From Myxococcus stipitatus (GTDB lineage: Bacteria > Myxococcota > Myxococcia > Myxococcales > Myxococcaceae), in assembly GCF_038561935.1 (NCBI RefSeq), contig NZ_CP102770.1:806001-870000 (forward strand): 64,000 nucleotides of DNA, read 5' to 3'. The notes beneath the pieces are model-generated. The model had not been told where the DNA came from. It saw only the letters and a program-made list of their open reading frames with translations, and made no database searches. The translations under genes were made by a program, and so were the position numbers. Positions 26,114-34,100 of the stretch are shown here, one piece after another; the stretch's first letter is position 1; every line of letters starts with the position of its first letter.

Positions 26114-26876
26114 GGGCCGCCTCCTCGATGAAGGCCGGCAGGGCCTGGACGCGCTTGAGCAACCACGTGACGTAGGCGGCGCGGTGCGCGTCCACGGTGG
26201 GGAAGGGGGACTCGGCCGCGCCGAGCCAGCCCTCCGGGATGCCATTCACCGTGGCCTCCACCACCTCGCGCGTCAGGGCGCCGCGCAGGGTGGCCTCGGC
26301 CTGCGGCAGCTGGCTGGCCCACGGCAGCAGCACGTGGTCCTTGATGGGCGCGAAGCGGCCCTGGCTGCGCTCCTCCCAGTCCACCCACGCGTGGTGGAAG
26401 TAGAGCGACGCCCCATGGTCGATGAGCCACAGCTCCCGGTGCCAGCACAGGAGGTTGGGGTTCTTCGGCGTGCGGTCCACGTTGGTGATGAAGGCGTCGA
26501 ACGCGACGATGGCGGACGCCTCGGCGGCCGACGGTGCCGGCCCCGCCACGGGGTCGAACGTCACCGAGCCCGGCAGATAGTCCAATGCCAGATTGAGCCC
26601 CTCGCTCGCCTTGATGAGGCCGCGAATCTCGCTGTCCGGCTCGTTGCGCCCCAGCGCCGGGTCCAGCTCCATCAACACCATCTCCGGCACCCTCAGGCCC
26701 GCCGCCCGCGCCAGCTCCGCCGCGATGTACTCCGCGATGAGCGCCTTGGCCCCCTGGCCCGCCCCCCGGAACTTCACGACATACAGCCCCGCGTCCTCCG
26801 CCTCGACGATGGCGGGCAGTGAACCCCCCTCGCGCAGGGGCGTCACGTAACGCGTGGCGACAATGGTCCTTGGCAT
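26091..26876 (-). CDS. HipA-like kinase domain protein
   Basis: Compact HipA-like protein kinase of 261 aa. The ATP-site Lys is in YVVKFRGAGQG (about 33-43). The catalytic loop reads AFDAFITNVDRTPKNPN, with catalytic Asp and Asn, and the metal-binding Asp is in WLIDHGASL. Full-length HipA has about 440 residues, so the N-terminal HipA domain is absent. HipA itself phosphorylates glutamyl-tRNA synthetase; the target here is unknown. No HipB-type antitoxin is adjacent; instead the gene overlaps DUF3037. GGGAG precedes the ATG. Confidence 0.88.
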   Translation of the reverse strand: MPRTIVATRYVTPLREGGSLPAIVEAEDAGLYVVKFRGAGQGAKALIAEYIAAELARAAGLRVPEMVLMELDPALGRNEPDSEIRGLIKASEGLNLALDYLPGSVTFDPVAGPAPSAAEASAIVAFDAFITNVDRTPKNPNLLCWHRELWLIDHGASLYFHHAWVDWEERSQGRFAPIKDHVLLPWASQLPQAEATLRGALTREVVEATVNGIPEGWLGAAESPFPTVDAHRAAYVTWLLKRVQALPAFIEEAARARAQLV

Positions 26877-27023
26877 TCGTTGCTCCCGCGCCGCGCTCTA
26901 GCACGGGCCGGTAGTTTTGGGATTTCACCCGCAGTAGAAAATACAGCCCGCGAGAAACTGTGCGTGGCGGGGTGCGACAATGGGTGACAGGCCGTTGAAT
27001 CCGTCCCCCCACGGAGCCCCTTC

Positions 27024-28619
27024 ATGACTGTCAACCGCAAGCCGCTGTCGCTCCCGACGTCCCTTCCTCGCACCAGCGAGGCCGCGCGTTCCGAGTCGAC
27101 CGCGCCTTCACGCGGGGTGGCCCGGCCCGGCAAGGGGGGCACGGACGGCTTCGACTCCGGGAAGGTGATGGGCCGGCCCGCGAACTTCGTCGACCGCCCC
27201 ACGGGCCAGCGTCCGGACCCGAGCGCGCCGGTGCTGCCGGCCACGGCCTTCGCCTTTGGCGGCAACAAGGTGGCGGTGGGCTCGCGCGAGGCCGCCACGC
27301 CCGTGACGCTGACGGCGTCCGCCACGCCCAACGCGGCGGTGAAGGACCTGCAGACGCTCACGTCCACGGTGAGCTTCGACAAGGACGTGCCGCTGGAGTC
27401 GCTGAAGCTGAACCTGGACCTGGCGCACTCGTACCGGGGCGACCTGGTGGTGAAGCTGACCAGCCCGTCCGGCAAGACGGCGACGGTGACGGACCGCCAG
27501 GGGGGCAGCGCGGACGACGTGAAGGGCGCGTTCGACCTGAGCACCGCCTTCAAGGGCGAGTCGGCCAAGGGCACCTGGACGCTGTCGGTGGAGGACAAGG
27601 CGCGCGCGGACACGGGCACGCTGAAGAGCTGGGGCCTGGAGGCGTCCGGCAAGACGCAGGGCCCGGTGGACCCCAAGCCGCGTCCCTCCGGCCCGCCCGT
27701 TGTCGCGGTGTTCGATGGCGGTGTGGACTTCAAGCACTCGGACCTGTCCACGGGCATGTGGACCAACCCGAACGAAGTCGCGGGCGACGGCAAGGACAAC
27801 GACGGCAATGGCGTGGTGGATGACATCCACGGCTACAACGTGGGCTTCAACAGCGGCGACGTGATGAAGGGGGAGGGCACGGACCACGGCACCCACGTGG
27901 CCGGCATCATCGCCGCCGACGACAACGGCAAGGGCAACACGGGCATCGCCGCGGGCAAGGCGAAGGTGATGAGCATTGGCGGCCTGTACGACGGGGCGGA
28001 CCTGCTCACCAACTTCGAGCGGGGCGTGGACTACATCGTCAACATGAAACAGAACCACGGCGTCAATGTCCGGGCGCTCAACGCCAGCTTCGGCGACGAG
28101 TACCGGGACGCGGCCTCGCAGGCGCGCTGGAAGGCCGCTGTGCAGAAGCTGGCGGACGCGGACATCCTGCTCGTGGCGGCCACGGCCAACGGCAATGGCA
28201 GCAACCTGAACGACGTGGCGGACATGCCCGCCAACATCGACCTGCCCAACGTCATCACCGTGGCGTCCATGGACAAGCGCAACGACAAGCTGGCGCGCTT
28301 CTCCTCCCACGGCGACAAGGTGGTGGAGCTGGCCGCGGTGGGCGAGGACGTGCTCTCCACCGTGCCGGGCGGCGACTGGGAGAAGATGAGCGGCACCTCC
28401 ATGGCCACCCCGACGGTGGCGGGCGCCGCGGCCCTGATGTTCGCCGCGAACCCCGACCTGACGGCCGCCCAGGTGAGGGATTTGCTGGTGAAGACGGTGG
28501 AAGTGGACCCCGACCTCAAGGGGAAGGTGAGCACCAGTGGCAAGCTGGACATTGCCGCCGCGGTGAAGGCCGCGAAGGAGACTGTCACCACGCCTCCCAC
28601 CTCCGTCGCCGGGCGCTAG
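27024..28619 (+). CDS. subtilisin-like (S8) peptidase with N-terminal P domain
   Basis: Serine peptidase of 531 aa. The catalytic triad is complete: Asp in VAVFDGGVD (about 231), His in DHGTHVAG (about 290) and Ser in SGTSMATP (about 458). Residues about 85-215 form a proprotein convertase P/Homo B domain (LNLDLAHSYRGDLVVKLTSP, then GTWTLSVEDKARADTGTLKS). In known convertases this domain follows the catalytic domain, so the order is reversed. Calcium-type acidic loops (DGKDNDGNGVVDD) are present. There is no signal peptide; M. xanthus PopC is a precedent for a signal-less secreted subtilisin. GGAG precedes the ATG and a terminator follows the gene. Confidence 0.92.
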   Translation: MTVNRKPLSLPTSLPRTSEAARSESTAPSRGVARPGKGGTDGFDSGKVMGRPANFVDRPTGQRPDPSAPVLPATAFAFGGNKVAVGSREAATPVTLTASATPNAAVKDLQTLTSTVSFDKDVPLESLKLNLDLAHSYRGDLVVKLTSPSGKTATVTDRQGGSADDVKGAFDLSTAFKGESAKGTWTLSVEDKARADTGTLKSWGLEASGKTQGPVDPKPRPSGPPVVAVFDGGVDFKHSDLSTGMWTNPNEVAGDGKDNDGNGVVDDIHGYNVGFNSGDVMKGEGTDHGTHVAGIIAADDNGKGNTGIAAGKAKVMSIGGLYDGADLLTNFERGVDYIVNMKQNHGVNVRALNASFGDEYRDAASQARWKAAVQKLADADILLVAATANGNGSNLNDVADMPANIDLPNVITVASMDKRNDKLARFSSHGDKVVELAAVGEDVLSTVPGGDWEKMSGTSMATPTVAGAAALMFAANPDLTAAQVRDLLVKTVEVDPDLKGKVSTSGKLDIAAAVKAAKETVTTPPTSVAGR

Positions 28620-28627
28620 GAGCCCCC

Positions 28628-28689
28628 GCCCCCTGGCCTGCCTCTCCTCTCCCCGGGTGGGAGCGAGGGGCCTGGACAGGGGGCTTTTT
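28628..28689 (+). terminator. rho-independent terminator after subtilase gene
   Basis: GCCCCCTG at 28628-28635 pairs perfectly with CAGGGGGC at 28677-28684, with additional inner pairing, and is followed at once by TTTTT. It begins 9 bp after the stop codon. Confidence 0.65.
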
Positions 28690-28695
28690 CGGGGC

Positions 28696-28706
28696 CAATT
28701 GAATTG
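28696..28706. promoter_or_regulatory. OhrR-type operator upstream of ohr
   Basis: CAATT-G-AATTG is a perfect AT-rich inverted repeat 84 bp before ohr, matching the core of the known OhrR site (CAATT-N-AATTG). It stands out in GC-rich DNA. No ohrR gene is in the window. Confidence 0.6.
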
Positions 28707-28789
28707 CGCGCAACCCAATCGCGCCCCGCGCATTATTCAGGGCGAAGGCTGGTTGTTCCCAATCCCGAAGGTCTCGAAGGAGAGAATCC

Positions 28790-29230
28790 ATGGCCCCCGT
28801 CACGATTTCGCCCCTGTACACCGCCCACGCCACCACCCATGGAGGCCGCAACGGTGAAGTGAAGTCCTCGGATGGCGTCATCGACCTGAAGCTGTCGATG
28901 CCCAAGGAGCTGGGCGGCGCGGCGGCGGCCGGGGCCACCAACCCCGAGCAGCTCTTCGCCGCGGGGTACTCCGCCTGCTTCGAGAGCGCGCTGCGCCTGG
29001 TGGCGGGGAAGGCCGGCAAGAAGCTGGGCCCCGACGCGGGCATCGCGGCGTCGGTCACCATCGGCAAGACGCCGGATGGGGGCTTCGGGCTGTCGGTGGA
29101 GCTCAAGGGCATCCTCCCGGGCATCCCCCGCCAGGAGGCGGAGGGGCTGATGCACGCGGCCCACGAGGTGTGCCCGTACTCGCGCGCCACGCGCGGCAAC
29201 ATCGACGTGAAGCTCTCTGTCGCGGAGTAG
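28790..29230 (+). CDS. ohr: organic hydroperoxide resistance protein Ohr
   Basis: Thiol peroxidase of 146 aa (OsmC/Ohr superfamily) that reduces organic hydroperoxides in the cytoplasm using lipoylated proteins as electron donors. The reactive Cys63 is in GYSACFESAL and the resolving Cys128 in HEVCPYSRATRGNIDV, both diagnostic of Ohr rather than OsmC; Arg20 in THGGRNG completes the active site. AAGGAG precedes the ATG. It has its own promoter region with an OhrR-type operator, so peroxide induction is likely. Confidence 0.95.
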   Translation: MAPVTISPLYTAHATTHGGRNGEVKSSDGVIDLKLSMPKELGGAAAAGATNPEQLFAAGYSACFESALRLVAGKAGKKLGPDAGIAASVTIGKTPDGGFGLSVELKGILPGIPRQEAEGLMHAAHEVCPYSRATRGNIDVKLSVAE

Positions 29231-29244
29231 TGCGAAGCGGGCAC

Positions 29245-29272
29245 CGCGCCGCGTGAAACGTTTCGCGGCGCG
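29245..29272. terminator. hairpin downstream of ohr
   Basis: CGCGCCGCG and CGCGGCGCG form a perfect 9-bp stem around a 10-nt loop, 14 bp after the ohr stop codon. There is no T-run; position and strength suggest transcription termination or mRNA end protection. Confidence 0.5.
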
Positions 29273-29451
29273 ACGGACGCGATGTGTTCCGGGTGACTCA
29301 CGGGGTTCCCCGTAGCGGTGCTCGCGTGCGCGCGGCACGCGGGTGCGTCGTGTCTCGACGCGCCCACGCGAGGCGCCGGGTGCGGGGTTCTCCCACGACG
29401 GCTTGCTGGCATGCCCCTTGAAGTAGGTCCCGGCGAAGGGGGGACGTCAGC

Positions 29452-29997
29452 ATGCGTGAGCGACAGCTCATTCCAATGGATATGGCGGGTGCGGAGGTTT
29501 CAGGGGCCGTGCGGATGTTGCTCGAGGAGCCGGATATCGAAGAGGTCTTCGGCTGGTGGAGGCCCGAGACAGGGGGCCGGCCGCCTGGGCGATGGAGCGC
29601 GGCGGAGGGGACGCGGTTGTTCGCGGTGGCGGAGCGAGGCGTGGGCATCATCGGGCTCGCGGCGCTGACGAACATCCGCAGGGAGGAGCAGTACGCCCGG
29701 GTGAGCTGCGCCATTCTGGGGGAGCATCGCCAGAATGGTGCAGGGCACTGGTCCATGACGGAGCTCATCCGCCGGGGCGTGCGATGGGATGGGCTGCGGC
29801 GCCTGGAGACGTGTGTGCGCGCGGGCAACACGTCCTCGCGCGCGCTGCTGGAGTCGCTGGGCTTCCGGCCGCTGGACGTGCCAGGGTTTCCGACGGAGAA
29901 CGCGCCGAGCGGCAGCTATGTCTATCTCCGGTTGGACCTGCCCGCCGCGACCCCGGGGTACTTTCCGCGCGGGGTGTCGCGGCGGCTGTGCGCCTGA
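29452..29997 (+). CDS. GNAT family N-acetyltransferase
   Basis: Acetyl-CoA-dependent transferase of 181 aa. The GNAT core is visible: VAERGVGIIGLAALTNI as strands 3-4, the acetyl-CoA loop region EHRQNGAGHWSMTELIRRGV, and RLETCVRAGNTSSRALLESL then GFRPL as the conserved C-terminal motif. Closest in style to Rim-type acetyltransferases, but the substrate is unknown. It starts ATG after GGGG; an ATG at 29476 is also in frame. It is convergent with the next gene (6-bp gap). Confidence 0.85.
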   Translation: MRERQLIPMDMAGAEVSGAVRMLLEEPDIEEVFGWWRPETGGRPPGRWSAAEGTRLFAVAERGVGIIGLAALTNIRREEQYARVSCAILGEHRQNGAGHWSMTELIRRGVRWDGLRRLETCVRAGNTSSRALLESLGFRPLDVPGFPTENAPSGSYVYLRLDLPAATPGYFPRGVSRRLCA

Positions 29998-30003
29998 AGC
30001 GCC

Positions 30004-30324
30004 TCAGAAGCGCTTCACCTCGGTGAGCACCTGACGGGCGTAGCGCGTCACGGTGCCGAAGCGGGCGAGCGACTCGGCGCGGAGGTGCTTCGCCGCGTCG
30101 CTCGCGGTGTAGCGGGCGAAGTCCGCTTCGCTCGACAGCTCGAAGTGGCACACGTAGCGGGCCCAGCCATCCGGCGCCCGCTCCGTGTCCTTCCACTTGC
30201 GGCAGCCCAGGAAGCCCGGCTCGCGCAGCACCTCCGGCACGTGGGTGTCCTCGTGCCAGTGATTCCACGCGGCCTCCGCGCCGGGCTCCACCTCGATGAC
30301 GACGACGTAGAGCGCCGTCGTCAC
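30004..30324 (-). CDS. DUF4286-like dimeric alpha/beta-barrel protein
   Basis: Protein of 106 aa with a ferredoxin-like alpha/beta fold: YVVVIEVEPGAEAAWNHWHE, then HVPEVLREPGFLGCRKWKD. Such small proteins (DUF4286/EthD-like) dimerise; some are enzymes, many are unassigned. The only good start is GTG at 30324, overlapping the stop of the upstream lipoprotein gene by 4 bp (GTGA), so it is translationally coupled to it. Confidence 0.75.
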   Translation of the reverse strand: MTTALYVVVIEVEPGAEAAWNHWHEDTHVPEVLREPGFLGCRKWKDTERAPDGWARYVCHFELSSEADFARYTASDAAKHLRAESLARFGTVTRYARQVLTEVKRF

Positions 30325-31586
30325 GGCAGCCACGAGCCCCAGCCCGTCAGCTTCGAGCCGCCCATCGACTCGCGTTTGCCTTTGGGCGTGACGCGGTAGA
30401 GGAAGTCGGAGAGCGTGGAGAAGCGCGCCTCCTGGCTGAGCCCGTCCGCGGACTTGTCCCACGGGTTGGCGAGGAACGTCCGGGTGCCCACCTGCTTGAC
30501 GCCCTCCGCGCCTTCGCGCGAGTCCACCTGGAGCACGGAGAGCTGCTTGGCGCCCGCCGCCAGCGACTCCCGCGTGGGGGGCGCCGCGTTGGGAATGGCC
30601 GGCGGCCACTGCTTGGGGTCCAATCCCTCCCAGACGAAGGACAGCAGGACTTCCTCCAGGGGGACACCACTCGCCTGCGAGAAGTCCTGGCACGGAGGGG
30701 CATTCTTGTCACTCGCGGACAAGGTCGTCTCCTGGCGCAGCACGAAGCCCCGCTCCGCGCCCAGGCACGTGCGCAGCACGGACTTCGTTCCGTCGGTTTC
30801 AATCTCCCGGTCGAAGTACGTCCCGGGGCCCAGGGGCCACTCCATGCCCGGGGCCTTGCCGCTGCCTCCCGCGCCCTGGCGGAACTCGGTCAGCGTGAGC
30901 TGGTAGCTGCCCGCGCCGCCGAAGCCAGACAGGGTGGTGCTCGCGTCGAGCAAGCCATTGGTCAGGTACAGCGGGCCCGGGTCCAGCGCGTACAGCCGGT
31001 TCTCCAGCGGGCCGTCCACGGGGCGATTGTCGCGCAGGTAACGCTTGGCCTCCCAGGTGCGGCCGGCGGCGGTGGGCTGCTCGGTGGTCTGCGTGCCCTC
31101 GCGCGGCGCCTCGAGCGTGCGCGTGGTGTCGGTGCGCACGGGCACGGTCAGCTTGTTCGCCAGGCGCGGCAGCTCCAGCGGCTGTCCGGAGTCGCTGGTG
31201 AAGGCCAGGGTCAGCCACACCCACGGGCCTTCCACCGCGGAGACCTCCACCGTCAGCATGCCCGCGGCGGCGGAGGTCTCGGCGTTGCCTCGGCCGCCGC
31301 CCCGGCTCGCGGAGAACGCGTAGACGACGCGGTCCCCCACGCGTGCGTTCTGCCAGGAGGAGTGGCCCTTCTGCGGCGTGGAGGGCGTGGGGCTCGTGGG
31401 CGCGGTGGCCTCGGTGGGAGGGGTGCCCGGGGGCGGCTCCTCGGCCGGGTTGCCTTGCGCGACGGGGACTCCATCCGAGGGGCTCACGGCGCGCGGCTTC
31501 GTGCTCTCACAACCCGCACCGAGCAGGAGCGCCGCGCAGACCAGCGTGGACCGCGACAGGAAGGATGCGGTGGGCTTTCGCAGCAT
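30321..31586 (-). CDS. lipoprotein of unknown function (421 aa)
   Basis: Predicted lipoprotein with signal sequence ending LLLGAGC (Cys26), then a Pro/Thr/Glu-rich tether (about 30-70). Two beta-rich halves follow (VGDRVVYAFSAS; LTVEVSAVEGPWVWLTLAF). Two Cys (TCLGAERGF and PPCQDFSQ) may pair. I do not recognise a domain. It is cotranscribed with the DUF4286-like gene downstream. The ATG lacks a strong ribosome-binding site. Confidence 0.75.
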   Translation of the reverse strand: MLRKPTASFLSRSTLVCAALLLGAGCESTKPRAVSPSDGVPVAQGNPAEEPPPGTPPTEATAPTSPTPSTPQKGHSSWQNARVGDRVVYAFSASRGGGRGNAETSAAAGMLTVEVSAVEGPWVWLTLAFTSDSGQPLELPRLANKLTVPVRTDTTRTLEAPREGTQTTEQPTAAGRTWEAKRYLRDNRPVDGPLENRLYALDPGPLYLTNGLLDASTTLSGFGGAGSYQLTLTEFRQGAGGSGKAPGMEWPLGPGTYFDREIETDGTKSVLRTCLGAERGFVLRQETTLSASDKNAPPCQDFSQASGVPLEEVLLSFVWEGLDPKQWPPAIPNAAPPTRESLAAGAKQLSVLQVDSREGAEGVKQVGTRTFLANPWDKSADGLSQEARFSTLSDFLYRVTPKGKRESMGGSKLTGWGSWLP

Positions 31587-31759
31587 CAGGGCGACACCTC
31601 GCGAGCGGGGCCTGGACGCGGGATTGCGCGGCCCACGGCGTGGGTAGATACACCGGCCGCTGGGCTGTCCCCAACTTCCTGGAGTTCCATCATTTGAGAG
31701 GGGCCCGCGCGGCGTCGGCTACAGGATGCATGGCGCGGTGGGTCCATGGAGGGCCCGGG

Positions 31760-33967
31760 TCAGAACGCGATGTCGGTCTGGTAGCGGATGAGGCCGTACA
31801 GCTTCTGCGGCGTGAGCTTGCTGAAGGTCTTCTCGAAGTACCGCTGGGTCGAGGTCGCGTTGTCGCGGTCGTAGAACTGGAAGGCGGCGATGTAGCACTC
31901 GGCGAGGCTGTGGAAGTGGTTCTTGACCATGAACGCGGCGACGACGGCGAAGAAGTGCCAGAAGTCCTTTCCGGTGAGGTGCCCGAAGTAGCGGAAGATG
32001 TCGCGCGTCGTGCCGGAGATTCCACCCATGACGGGCAGGCCCGCCGCGTGGAGCTGGGCGATGACGGGCGAGTGCTGGAACACCTGGAAGCGGGTGTTGC
32101 TCGTGAGCAGCGATTCGCTCAAGGGCTGCGCCTTGAAGCCGGAGACGGAGGCGAAGCCGGTCTGCTTGAAGCCGTCGAGCGAGTCGACGGGGCCGTCCAT
32201 GCCCTGGGTGGTGGTGCGGTGGGAGGCGCCAATCTCATACTTGTGCCCGTTCAGCGGGCGGAACCGGAACTTCTCGGGCGGGGACTTCACGTCGCCCTGG
32301 ACCTCTCCCTTCGTGCTGATGGCCTTGAAGGTGTTCTTGAAGTTCCCGTTCCCCGAGCACAGGTAGCGCAGCAGGATGTTCAGCCCCTCGATGAAGGCGA
32401 AGTTGCGGTCGGACTTCCCTGGGGCGATGAGCCCGCCGAGCGCGGTGAGCGCCTCGTCGTAGGTCTCCGTCTGGAATTGCTCCCGGGCCTGCGCGCGAAA
32501 CAGCAGCTTCACGTTCGCCGCACAGTCCTCGGGCATGGGGTGCGTCGAGGACTTGAGACCCTGTCGCAGCTCCTCCACCACCTGCCGGAGCGCGGGATGC
32601 CAGACGGTCGACCTGTGGACCGCGACCATGAACTCGCTCTCCCGCTCCAGGTTCGCCACGACGAGGCCCGTGCTGGTGTACAGGCGCTTCTCGTTGAAGC
32701 GCTGGGGGCTCAGGCCGTTGTAGAGGAGCAGGTTCGAGAAGGACCTCACCTGCTCGTCGGAGAGTTCCTTGACCTTGCCGAGGGCGTCCGGTGATTCGTC
32801 GCTCAGCAGGTTGATGAGGTCCAGGAACACGAGGTCCTGTTTCGCCGCCTCGCTGTTCATCGTGAGGTTGCCGTCCGCGTCGCTCACGGCGGTGCTGAGG
32901 TTCTCGAAGCGGTCTTCGATGCCCCTGGGAATGCCCAGGTGGTCGATGAGGCGCTGGATGTCGCGGCACTCCCCGTCGCGCTTGCTGGGGACGTGCTTGC
33001 CGTTCGGGTCGTAGTACGTCACCAGCCGGGAGCTCATCTTCTGGAACCGCTCGCCGAAGTCCGTGATTCGCCCGCCCTCGTCGTGGGTCCAGAGTCCGAA
33101 CTGGTTGGTGGCGCGGTGGTCGCAGAGCTCGACGTGGAAGCGCTTGTTTGTCTTTCCGCCCGGCCTCCTGCTCTCCGCCTCGTAGAAGTCCTTCATGTCC
33201 TTGATTTGCGCTTCGGTCCCCGTGCAGGCCAGCAGCTCTTCGAAGTAGCTCGCGGGAATCTCCCACATCCGGATGAGCGCGGTGCGGGAGCCCTGCGTCG
33301 TGTAATTGAAGAACCAGCCGAGGCTCCGGTAGGGATTGCCGATGCTGACGTTGCACTTGCCCCCGGCGGGACAGATGAGGATCTGCTCCTGGCCCCGCAC
33401 ATTGTGTACGTAGACGTCCTTGTAGGGCTTCTTTCCTTCGGGAGCCTGTCCATAGGAGGCGCCGAACACGGCCTGGTACACCTTGGTGTGTCCTGGCTGG
33501 CAGCCGAGCTCCCCGTCCGTCCCCGAGCCGCAGTTCACCATCACGTTCGGGTTGTGCATCTTGTCGTTCTTCTGCCGCTTGAGCGTCTCGGCCGCGTCCG
33601 GCGCGGTGGGGTCCGAGGGCGCGGAGGACCGGAGCTCCTGCTTCATGGCCTTGTAGGCCGACTGGAGCCGCTCGAGACCGCGGAGCTGGTCCACGTCGAA
33701 GCGGCCGGGCTTGCCCCGCGTGCGGTCGATGCTCGACTTGTGGGCCGCGAGCTGTTCCTTGAGCGGCGCCTGACAGACCTCGGCGTACTCGTACATCATC
33801 CGCCGCATCGTGGCCCCGTGACGCAGTCGCTCCAGCAGGGCGGAGATGTTGTCGAGCAAGGCCTTGTATTCGCCCTGGCTCGAGTCGGGCAGGGGCGAGT
33901 CCAGGCGAATCAGTCCGAGCTTCACTCCGCGCCGGATCAGCTTCTCGACGTTGGCTTTGACGATCAT
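31760..33967 (-). CDS. large orphan protein of unknown function
   Basis: A long frame of about 735 aa that I cannot assign. No signal peptide or membrane helices are evident except a hydrophobic patch DFWHFFAVVAAFMV near the end. The middle contains several Cys (VNCGSGTDGELGC, ILICPAGGKCNV, LLACTG) and the motifs SLGWFFNYTTQG and RMWEIPASYFEELL, followed by HRATNQFGLW and SRLVTYYDP. These loosely recall toxin ADP-ribosyltransferase domains, but I cannot locate a full catalytic set. Third-position GC looks lower than in neighbouring genes. ATG 33967 is chosen; ATGs at 34042 and 34120 are in frame, the last overlapping the divergent gene. Confidence 0.75.
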   Translation of the reverse strand: MIVKANVEKLIRRGVKLGLIRLDSPLPDSSQGEYKALLDNISALLERLRHGATMRRMMYEYAEVCQAPLKEQLAAHKSSIDRTRGKPGRFDVDQLRGLERLQSAYKAMKQELRSSAPSDPTAPDAAETLKRQKNDKMHNPNVMVNCGSGTDGELGCQPGHTKVYQAVFGASYGQAPEGKKPYKDVYVHNVRGQEQILICPAGGKCNVSIGNPYRSLGWFFNYTTQGSRTALIRMWEIPASYFEELLACTGTEAQIKDMKDFYEAESRRPGGKTNKRFHVELCDHRATNQFGLWTHDEGGRITDFGERFQKMSSRLVTYYDPNGKHVPSKRDGECRDIQRLIDHLGIPRGIEDRFENLSTAVSDADGNLTMNSEAAKQDLVFLDLINLLSDESPDALGKVKELSDEQVRSFSNLLLYNGLSPQRFNEKRLYTSTGLVVANLERESEFMVAVHRSTVWHPALRQVVEELRQGLKSSTHPMPEDCAANVKLLFRAQAREQFQTETYDEALTALGGLIAPGKSDRNFAFIEGLNILLRYLCSGNGNFKNTFKAISTKGEVQGDVKSPPEKFRFRPLNGHKYEIGASHRTTTQGMDGPVDSLDGFKQTGFASVSGFKAQPLSESLLTSNTRFQVFQHSPVIAQLHAAGLPVMGGISGTTRDIFRYFGHLTGKDFWHFFAVVAAFMVKNHFHSLAECYIAAFQFYDRDNATSTQRYFEKTFSKLTPQKLYGLIRYQTDIAF

Positions 33968-34100
33968 CTCGAGGAGGACTCCATCCAGGTGTGCCCCGAA
34001 TCTATCACCCGCGGGTGACGCGGGGCCCGCATGCCATTGCATGACCCCGGGCGGAGCTTGATAGACCTGGGGCGCCCACTTCCCCAGAGGTCCAGCGCCC

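Noticed and set aside
29318..29668. Alternative frame upstream of the GNAT gene
   Set aside because: Cys/Arg-rich and overlaps the GNAT core in another frame; no family motif.
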